DNA of 64,000 nucleotides from Streptomyces sp. Tue6028. Its GTDB lineage: Bacteria > Actinomycetota > Actinomycetes > Streptomycetales > Streptomycetaceae. Shown piece after piece: positions 58,329 through 64,000 of this stretch (its first letter is position 1; each line of letters opens with the position of its first letter). The notes beneath the pieces are model-generated. The model had not been told where the DNA came from and ran no database searches. It was given only the letters and a program-made list of their open reading frames with translations. The position numbers and the translations under genes were made by a program. Where the stretch lies: assembly GCF_002300165.1 (NCBI RefSeq), contig NZ_MLCE01000005.1:62001-126000 (forward strand). Direction: 5' to 3'.

Positions 58329-59134
58329 GACGCCGCTCCGATGTCCCTGGTGAGTTCGAGCCCGAGGAGCCGGTCCGCGTAGGCGTACGTCTCGAAGCGG
58401 GCCCCCTCCGGTACGTCGGACTCCTCCACCCACCGCAGGACGCCGAGGACGCCGGGAACGTCCAGGTCGTCCTCCCAGGCGGTGCGCAGTCGCTGCCGTA
58501 CGTCCTCGGGCACGGGCCGGGAGGGCCTGGTCGCCCAGGCGGCGACCGCGGCGCGCCAGCGCGCGAGCGTGTCCTCGGCATCGGCCAGGGCGGCCGCGTC
58601 GAGGCGCAGGGGGTCGTCCCTGCGGTGCTGGAGCAGGGCGAGGCGCAGGACGGTCGGGTCGGGGGCTCCGGTGTCGGCGCCGGGGCCCGCCCCCGCGCCG
58701 AGGCCGGGTCCGGTCTCGGGTCCGCCGCCGGGTTCCACGGGGGCGACTCCCACGCGTACGTCCCCGGAGGCCGCATCGTCCGCGGTCCCACCGGGGGACG
58801 CCGCGGCGTCCGTCGCCGCGCTCCCGGGCGTGAGGACCTGGAGGGTGTGGGTCGCGCCGAGGCCGCCCGTGGCCTCGCGGTGGTCCTCGAACGGCCGGAT
58901 ACCGAGCGCCGCCGCACTCGCGCGCAGCGCGTCCGGCTCCGCCACGGAGCCGGACGTCGCCCAGACGGGGGTCCCGCCGAGCTCCAGAGCGCGGACGAGG
59001 ACGTCGGCGACGAGGAGCACCCGCAGACCGGTGGTGTCGAACCCGGGCGGGCGCGCGTGGACGCGGACCAGGCTGCGGCGGGCCGGGACGGCGTCGGTGG
59101 GCTCGCCCGAGCGGGCGTCGATGATACGGAGCAC
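58325..59134 (-). CDS. CysRS/MshC-like protein without aminoacyl-tRNA synthetase signatures
   Basis: 269 residues from GTG at 59134 (no ribosome site; TACGCT 9 bases upstream fits a leaderless -10). Residues 30-90 (GLRVLLVADVLVRALELGGTPVWATSG) recall the class I nucleotide-fold start, and residues 185-260 (DPLRLDAAALADAEDTLARWRAAVAAWA...WEDDLDVPGVLGVLRW) recall the C-terminal helical bundle of cysteinyl-tRNA synthetase/MshC. HIGH and KMSKS motifs are absent. A Gly/Ala-rich linker sits between. Actinobacterial proteins of this sort are labelled hypothetical. Operon with the SixA-like gene. Confidence 0.65.
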   Translation of the reverse strand: MLRIIDARSGEPTDAVPARRSLVRVHARPPGFDTTGLRVLLVADVLVRALELGGTPVWATSGSVAEPDALRASAAALGIRPFEDHREATGGLGATHTLQVLTPGSAATDAAASPGGTADDAASGDVRVGVAPVEPGGGPETGPGLGAGAGPGADTGAPDPTVLRLALLQHRRDDPLRLDAAALADAEDTLARWRAAVAAWATRPSRPVPEDVRQRLRTAWEDDLDVPGVLGVLRWVEESDVPEGARFETYAYADRLLGLELTRDIGAAS

Positions 59135-59633
59135 GAGGTGAGCGTAGGCGCGCCGGCAGCCGGACGCAGGGAGATGGAGCCCATTCCGGACAGGCGTTCG
59201 CGCTTCAAGATGTCCGGCCGGTGCGTCCGACCCGCGTGCGGGCCATGCCGGAGTCCACGCACCGGGCCGGCCGCCGCGCGCATCGGGCGTCGGGCATCGC
59301 GCGGTTCGGCGACCATCCGGTTCCGCGATCACCAGGTTCGGCGATCACCCGGCCCGACGATCGCCCGCTTCGGCGATCGCCCGCTTCGGGCACCGGGCAC
59401 CCGGCCGGGCGACCCGCGCGGCGGACTCACCACCTCGCGCTCGGGCTGCCGTCGACTTCGGCGGCGCATCACACGGCGTTCATGGGGACGCCACACAGGT
59501 GCACCGGAAACCTGAATGAGTGGTTCCGCTCAAGGAGGCCGCGCGGCGACGCCGCACGCATCCGACACGGCCGACACCGCCGACACCGGCACCGCCGATC
59601 GTGAGAATCACCGGAGACCGAAGGGCCGACCCC
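59135..59633. other. 499-bp gene-free interval with a 16-bp repeat array
   Basis: No gene. The centre is the 16-bp tandem array (59302-59397). The right end is the leader of the phosphoesterase gene, where CCGACACGG-like triplets repeat. No clear promoter recognised. Confidence 0.6.
59302..59397. repeat. 16-bp tandem array, six units
   Basis: Six contiguous 16-mers starting at 59302, 59318, 59334, 59350, 59366 and 59382. Examples: AGGTTCGGCGATCACC, CGCTTCGGCGATCGCC. Each has a CGATC-containing core (or variant). Non-coding. Confidence 0.9.
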
Positions 59634-61490
59634 ATGACGGGCACCGAACCCGCCGCCACGCTGAACCGCCGCCGCCTGTTGCTCGCCTCCGGTGCCGCCG
59701 TCGCCGCCGGAGCCGCCGGGACGACCGGGGCGTTCCTGCCCGGCCGACGCCGCGCCGCGACGGCGGACGCCCCCGGGCACCCGGCCACGCGGGCTCCGGC
59801 TCCGCGGGCCCCCGCCGGACGGGAGTCCCGAGCCGTCCGGCGTCCCACGCCCTACGGCACGACGACGCTGGAGACGACGGCACGGCTCGGCGGAGCCGCG
59901 GGGTCCGGCTCGTACCGGCGGCTCGTCCCGGGCCCGGGCTGGCCGCTCACCGTGCGGACGGAGCTCGCCGCCGCCGTCACCGGGCGCCAGGGCCGGCGTA
60001 CGACACTGGCCTGCTTCGTCCAGTTCACCGACCTGCACCTCACGGATGTGCAGAACCCACTGCGCACGGAGTTCCTGCGGTCGCGCGGGGCCTCCGCGTG
60101 GCGGGCGCAGGAGGCGCTCACGGTGGCGGGCGCGGTGGCGATGGTGGAGCAGGTGAACGCCCTCGGGGCAGGCCCGCACACGGGGCTGCCGCCCGCGTTC
60201 GTCATGACGACGGGCGACAACGTCGACAACAACTCGGTGATCGAGCTGGAGTGGTTCCTCACGCTGATGAGCGGCGGCCGGATCACCCCGAACACCGGTG
60301 ATCCGGCGGCCTACGAAGGCGTCCAGAACTCCGGGCTGCCGCTCTACTGGCACCCGGACGACGCCGCGCTGCGCGACCTGGACAAGCGGCGCGGGCTCCC
60401 TCTCGTCCCCGGGTTCCTCGAGGCCGCCACCCGGACGGTGTCCAGCCCCGGTCTGCGCGTCCCCTGGTACTCCACGGTCGGCAACCACGACGACCTGCCC
60501 GGCGGTTGCCTCTCGCCGACGCTCCACGACATCGCCGTCGGCTCCCGCAAGCTGCTGTCGGTCCCGGACGCGGACGCCGCCGCCTACGCGCGGGCGCTGC
60601 GTACCGGTGACGACCCGCGGAGCGAGGTGCTCTCGTCGGTCCTGCGCAGGCACGCGGCCTCGGCGCGTACCGTGACGCCCGACGAGCGGCGCCGGCCGTT
60701 CACCCCGCGCGGCTATCTGGCGGCACATCTCGACCCCGCGCACACCGGTGCCGGTCCCCGTGGCCACGGATACACCGAGGACCATCTCGACGGCGAGCGG
60801 ATGTACTACAGCTTCCGGATCGCCGAGAACGTCGTCGGCGTGAGCATCGACACGACGTACCGCGGCGGCCACTACGAGGGCTCCCTCGGCAGCGATCAAC
60901 TGCGCTGGCTCGAACGCACCCTGGCGGCGCACAGTTCCCGGTCGTACGACGCCGACGGACGGCTCGTCCGACGTCCCGGGGCCGACGACGCGCACATCCT
61001 GGTCTTCAGCCACCACCACAGCGCCGGCATGACCCGCCGTCCGGACGCCGCCCCCACCGACGAGCGGCGCCACGACGGTGCGGAGGTGGTCGCCCTGCTG
61101 AGCCGGTTCCCGAACGTGGTGGCCTGGATCAACGGCCACAGCCACGTCAACCGGATCACCCCGCACGGGCACGCGACGCCGGCACGCTCCTTCTGGGAGG
61201 TCAACACCGCGTCCCACGTGGACTATCCGCACCACGCGCGCCTCATCGAACTGGCCGACAACGGCGACGGAACGATCTCCCTGTTCACCACGCTCATCGA
61301 ATCCGCCGCCCCGCACCGCACCGCCCCCGGCTTCGACGACCTGTCGGCGGTGGGCCTCGCCTCCCTCTACCGGGAACTGGCGTACAACGCGCCCGGCCTC
61401 GCCGCGGGGATGTCGGGCGGCGTGCAGGAGGGCTGGGCGGGCGGAGCCGGTGACCGCAACACGGAGCTGCTGCTGGGAATCACCCGGTGA
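59634..61490 (+). CDS. Tat-exported metallophosphoesterase
   Basis: 618 residues. A Tat signal (NRRRLLLASGAAVAAGAAGTTGAFLPG, about residues 11-37) precedes a calcineurin-like domain: FTDLHLTDVQN, TTGDNVDNN, STVGNHDDLPGG, FSHHHSAGM and NGHSHVNRI. This long form matches a Streptomyces family (TIGR03767-like). Extracellular phosphatase or phosphodiesterase. No PHO-box-like repeat recognised upstream. ATG with GAAGG. Confidence 0.93.
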   Translation: MTGTEPAATLNRRRLLLASGAAVAAGAAGTTGAFLPGRRRAATADAPGHPATRAPAPRAPAGRESRAVRRPTPYGTTTLETTARLGGAAGSGSYRRLVPGPGWPLTVRTELAAAVTGRQGRRTTLACFVQFTDLHLTDVQNPLRTEFLRSRGASAWRAQEALTVAGAVAMVEQVNALGAGPHTGLPPAFVMTTGDNVDNNSVIELEWFLTLMSGGRITPNTGDPAAYEGVQNSGLPLYWHPDDAALRDLDKRRGLPLVPGFLEAATRTVSSPGLRVPWYSTVGNHDDLPGGCLSPTLHDIAVGSRKLLSVPDADAAAYARALRTGDDPRSEVLSSVLRRHAASARTVTPDERRRPFTPRGYLAAHLDPAHTGAGPRGHGYTEDHLDGERMYYSFRIAENVVGVSIDTTYRGGHYEGSLGSDQLRWLERTLAAHSSRSYDADGRLVRRPGADDAHILVFSHHHSAGMTRRPDAAPTDERRHDGAEVVALLSRFPNVVAWINGHSHVNRITPHGHATPARSFWEVNTASHVDYPHHARLIELADNGDGTISLFTTLIESAAPHRTAPGFDDLSAVGLASLYRELAYNAPGLAAGMSGGVQEGWAGGAGDRNTELLLGITR

Positions 61491-61574
61491 CGTCCGCTGT
61501 TGTCCCGCTGAGCGCCCCGATACGGGCGTTCACCGTGACGAGCTGCGACGACAGGGACCCCTAGGAGGCCGAGC

Positions 61575-61982
61575 ATGTACGGCGACCCGGCAACGATCCG
61601 CAAGATCCTCACCGAGCTGGGCGACACCTGGGCGATCGTCGGCCTCTCGTCGAACGAGCGGCGCGCCGCGCACGGCGTCGCCGATGTCCTCCAGCGCTAC
61701 GGCAAGCGCATCGTCCCCGTGCACCCGAAGGCCGAGACCGTCCACGGGGAGAGGGGCTACGCCACCCTCGACGACATCCCGTTCGAGGTCGACGTGGTCG
61801 ACGTCTTCGTCAACAGCGATCTCGCGGGGCCCGTCGCCGACGAGGCGGCGGCCATCGGCGCCAAGGCCGTCTGGTTCCAGCTCGGTGTCGTCGACGAGTC
61901 CGCGTACGACCGGACCCGCGCCGCCGGCCTCGACATGGTCATGGACCGCTGCCCGGCCATCGAGATCCCGCGCCTCGGCTGA
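61575..61982 (+). CDS. CoA-binding protein (YccU-like)
   Basis: 135 residues, a single Rossmann-like CoA_binding_2 domain. Marks: TWAIVGLSSNERRAAHGVADVLQRYGKRIVPVHPKAETVHGERGYATLDDIPFEVDVVDVFVNSDLAGPVADEAAAIGAKAVWFQLGVVDESAYDRTRAAGLDMVMDRCPAIEIPRL. GGAGG precedes ATG. Function unknown. Confidence 0.93.
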   Translation: MYGDPATIRKILTELGDTWAIVGLSSNERRAAHGVADVLQRYGKRIVPVHPKAETVHGERGYATLDDIPFEVDVVDVFVNSDLAGPVADEAAAIGAKAVWFQLGVVDESAYDRTRAAGLDMVMDRCPAIEIPRLG

Positions 61983-62080
61983 CCCCGGGCTCGGGCTCGC
62001 GGCGAACGCGGTGACGGGCGCCCGGAGTGCGCCGGGAATTGTGGTTGACGGCGCGGCCGCGGCACCGGTTTCCTGCTGCG

Positions 62081-62521
62081 GTGTCCACTCTTCGCATCGA
62101 GCAGCCGAACGACGACGCCCGTCTGGAGGACTGGCGGCACGTCCACAACGTGATCGTGCCGGCCGCCGCCATGTCCCTGGACGACGCGCGGGAGCGTGCC
62201 CGGCGGTACCGCCTCGAAGTCGCCTACCTCGGTGACGTCCTGGTGGGGTGCACGACCGTGCGCCCGCCCACCGACGACCCCGCCACGGCCACGGTCATCG
62301 CCCGTGTGCTCGCCGAGCACCGCGGTCGTGGCTTCGGCGAGGAGCTCTACTCACGCGGCCTCCAGGAGGCGCGCGGGCTGGGCGCCGAGGTGATCGAGAC
62401 GGTCGTGCTCGCGGCCAACGACGACGGCCTCCGCTTCGCCCTGAAGCACGGTTTCGTCGAGGTGGAGCGCTATGTGCTGCCCGGCGAGAGTGCCGAGTGG
62501 ATCGATCTGCGACTGGCCTGA
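62081..62521 (+). CDS. GNAT family N-acetyltransferase
   Basis: 146 residues from GTG at 62081 ([27 protein letters not shown]). Upstream codons to 62027 are open but low-complexity. [79 protein letters not shown] is a compact GNAT fold; motif A is [11 protein letters not shown]. No Shine-Dalgarno before GTG and TTGACG lies 31 bp upstream, so a leaderless transcript is possible. Target unknown. Confidence 0.85.
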   Translation: MSTLRIEQPNDDARLEDWRHVHNVIVPAAAMSLDDARERARRYRLEVAYLGDVLVGCTTVRPPTDDPATATVIARVLAEHRGRGFGEELYSRGLQEARGLGAEVIETVVLAANDDGLRFALKHGFVEVERYVLPGESAEWIDLRLA

Positions 62522-62537
62522 CGGGTCCCGGAGGGCG

Positions 62538-62555
62538 GCCCGGCGGACGCCGGGC
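62538..62555. terminator. Small hairpin between convergent genes
   Basis: GCCCGGC-GGAC-GCCGGGC, a 7-bp stem between the GNAT and alpha/beta hydrolase stops. Could terminate both. Confidence 0.45.
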
Positions 62556-62558
62556 GCG

Positions 62559-63407
62559 TCACCGGCCCCGGGCGAGGAACGCCGCGACGGTTCCGCTGAA
62601 GCCGCGCGGGTCGTCGAGCCACGGATAGTGGCCCGCGCCCGGGCGCACGCTCAACTCGGCCCGCGGGAAGAGGTCCGCGACGGTCGCGGCGACGCGCGGG
62701 AGGGGACCGCTGTCGAGTTCTCCCGCCACGAGCAGGACCCGCGCGTCCCAGGCGGCGAGGGCGGCCCGGGTCTCGGCGGGACGGAAGGCGCCGGGTGCCG
62801 CGTACAGCTCCGCGGCCTCCTCGTTGGTCTCCTCGACCTCGGTCGCGGCATGCGCCCGGGCGGTCGCGTCCCAGCTCCCGTAGAAGAAGGGCGTGGCGGC
62901 GTCCCAGTCGGCGTCGCTCGCGGTGCCGGCCCAGATCCGTTCGTAGGCGGGGTGCCCGGCCTCGAACCACGGTTCGGCCTTGCGCAGCGCGGCCGCCTCC
63001 AGGCGGTGTTCCACGGTGAAGTCGACGCCGAGGGCGCGCGCCCGCCCGGCGACCAGCGTCAGGGTGCGGACGCGTCCGGGATGTCCGGCGGCGTACTGGA
63101 GGGCCAGGTCGCCGCCCGCGGAGTGCGCGAGCAGATCCACCCGGTCCAGGCCGAGATGCGCGCGGAGCGCCTCGACGTCGTCGGCCTGCCGGTCGCAGCG
63201 GTACGTCGCCGGATCGGCGGGGGTTCCGGAGTCGCCGGTTCCGCGCAGGTCGAGCAGGATCAGCCGGCGGTGCCGCGACAGTCCTCCGAGGTCCCCCAGG
63301 TAGGAGGAGGCCCGCATCGGGCCGCCGGGCAGGCAGAGCAGCGGTTCGCCCTCGCCCAGGACGCGGTAGGCGAGGCGGGTTCCGTCGGGAGCGGTGAAGG
63401 CCGGCAT
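62559..63407 (-). CDS. Alpha/beta hydrolase (proline iminopeptidase-like)
   Basis: 282 residues from ATG at 63407. [37 protein letters not shown] is the S33/proline-iminopeptidase oxyanion region (PGGP and RGTGDSG), and the nucleophile elbow is [12 protein letters not shown]. The acid is near [10 protein letters not shown] and the His in [12 protein letters not shown]. Cytoplasmic; substrate unknown. Confidence 0.92.
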   Translation of the reverse strand: MPAFTAPDGTRLAYRVLGEGEPLLCLPGGPMRASSYLGDLGGLSRHRRLILLDLRGTGDSGTPADPATYRCDRQADDVEALRAHLGLDRVDLLAHSAGGDLALQYAAGHPGRVRTLTLVAGRARALGVDFTVEHRLEAAALRKAEPWFEAGHPAYERIWAGTASDADWDAATPFFYGSWDATARAHAATEVEETNEEAAELYAAPGAFRPAETRAALAAWDARVLLVAGELDSGPLPRVAATVADLFPRAELSVRPGAGHYPWLDDPRGFSGTVAAFLARGR

Positions 63408-63460
63408 GCCGCCATCCTCGTGAGCGAGCGCCCTCCGCGGCAATCCGTTTCCCGCGCAAG

Positions 63461-63520
63461 GCCGTTCATTCCCGCGGACGACCGCGCACGGCCGTGCATT
63501 GCCGCGGACCACCGCGCACG
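63461..63520. repeat. Two-copy 30-bp tandem repeat
   Basis: Units 63461-63490 and 63491-63520 differ at about three positions; both end GACCGCGCACG-like (CCGCGGAC-ACCGCGCACG). Lies between the divergent hydrolase and ppk2 genes. Confidence 0.8.
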
Positions 63521-63590
63521 CCCTTCGCGTCGGGTTCTCCCGCCGTACGCCTGCGGTTGCTTCCATCGGAGGGACGAAGGTGAGGGCGGG

Positions 63591-64000
63591 ATGACGGAAC
63601 TGCTGACAGGCATGCGAGTCGACTACACCGACCACGACGACCCCGTACTGATCCGGCCGGACGGCAGCCCGGTGGACACCTGGCGGGAGAACTATCCGTA
63701 CCCGCAGCGCATGGAGCGCAAGGAGTACGAGTGGCACAAGCGGCTCCAGCAGATCGAGTTGCTGAAGCTGCAGAGCTGGATCAAGGAGACCGGCCGTCGG
63801 CTCGTCGTCGTCTTCGAGGGGCGGGACGCGGCCGGCAAGGGCGGCACGATCAAACGGTTCACCGAGCATCTCAATCCGCGCGGGGCGCGGGTGGTGGCCC
63901 TGGAGAAGCCGACCGAACGCGAGCGCGGTCAGTGGTACTTCCAGCGGTACGTGGAACACCTGCCGACCGCGGGCGAGATCGTGATGTTCGACCGGTCCTG
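63591..64000 (+). CDS. ppk2: Polyphosphate kinase 2 (PPK2), 3' end cut by window
   Basis: 136 codons are visible of about 300. [85 protein letters not shown] carries the Walker [11 protein letters not shown], then [38 protein letters not shown] and Walker [13 protein letters not shown]2 transfers phosphate between polyphosphate and nucleotides. GAAGGTGAG precedes the ATG. The class cannot be settled without the 3' end. Confidence 0.94.
   Translation, partial: MTELLTGMRVDYTDHDDPVLIRPDGSPVDTWRENYPYPQRMERKEYEWHKRLQQIELLKLQSWIKETGRRLVVVFEGRDAAGKGGTIKRFTEHLNPRGARVVALEKPTERERGQWYFQRYVEHLPTAGEIVMFDRS

Overview
This is a high-GC actinobacterial chromosome segment and almost certainly Streptomyces. 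The reasons are the extreme third-position GC bias, frequent GTG and TTG starts, 4-bp ATGA/GTGA gene overlaps, an HTH-DUF5753/DUF397/RsbW-like regulatory trio, a c-di-AMP riboswitch before an NlpC/P60 hydrolase, F420-type LLM oxidoreductase, Tat-exported phosphatases and many one-gene regulators. From memory the order urease - bioF/BAD - purB resembles the S. coelicolor chromosome. No prophage, insertion sequence, CRISPR array, rRNA or tRNA was recognised. The window is ordinary core and near-core chromosome with unusually many intergenic minisatellites.

Layout. 1-2.7 kb: urease operon ureABC(F) on the minus strand with a candidate GlnR box upstream. 2.7-3.7 kb: non-coding repeat region. 3.7-5.2 kb: orphan Phd/YefM antitoxin, then a ClpP2-type protease gene behind a ClgR-like box, with a small unknown partner. 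5.2-6.2 kb: long leader with a c-di-AMP (ydaO) riboswitch and a secreted NlpC/P60 hydrolase. 6.3-8 kb: LysE exporter divergent from a LysR regulator. 8-9.7 kb: RsbW-like ATPase divergent from HTH-DUF5753 plus DUF397. 9.7-14.3 kb: biotin genes bioF divergent from bioB-bioA-bioD; BioB carries a Cys-rich tail. 14.3-16 kb: tandem repeats, a methyltransferase, a Doc-like toxin and RHH antitoxin pair. 16.2-19.7 kb: MacB/FtsX-type ABC exporter. 19.7-25.2 kb: LLM oxidoreductase, GNAT, two CNNM/CorC-type CBS membrane proteins, an SGNH hydrolase, a DUF4326 protein. 25.3-27.3 kb: purB and mug, overlapping.

27.3-31.4 kb: unknown protein, an ABC-2 transporter divergent from a histidine kinase/response regulator pair. 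31.5-35.5 kb: ROK and GntR regulators, ECF41-type sigma factor, Rossmann oxidoreductase. 35.7-38.9 kb: alpha/beta hydrolase, a DMT transporter whose reading frame runs antisense into the hydrolase gene, and a divergent MocR regulator with an operator between. 39-46.9 kb: PhoD phosphatase behind a PHO-box-like repeat, a 15-bp minisatellite, a coupled SWIM/DUF6493-like pair, and a membrane-anchored ACT-GNAT acetyltransferase. 47-52.5 kb: two sulfur-related enzymes (Cys/Met gamma-lyase family, rhodanese), each divergent from its own Lrp regulator, flanking a DUF885 metallopeptidase and an orphan Imm21 protein. 52.7-59.1 kb: sbcDC, IMPACT/YigZ, a SixA-like phosphatase and a CysRS/MshC-like protein. 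59.3-64 kb: 16-bp repeat array, Tat-exported metallophosphoesterase, CoA-binding protein, GNAT, alpha/beta hydrolase, and the start of a PPK2 gene cut by the window edge.

How the parts connect. Nitrogen (GlnR-urease) and phosphate (PhoD, PPK2, second phosphoesterase) functions lie near each other. Proteostasis (ClpP, ClgR box), envelope remodelling (riboswitch hydrolase, two-component/ABC) and redox/sulfur regulation (Lrp pairs) are each organised as compact regulator-target units. The least explained elements are the SWIM/HEAT-like pair, the ACT-GNAT membrane protein, the BioB tail, the CysRS-like protein and the set of at least seven unrelated intergenic tandem arrays.
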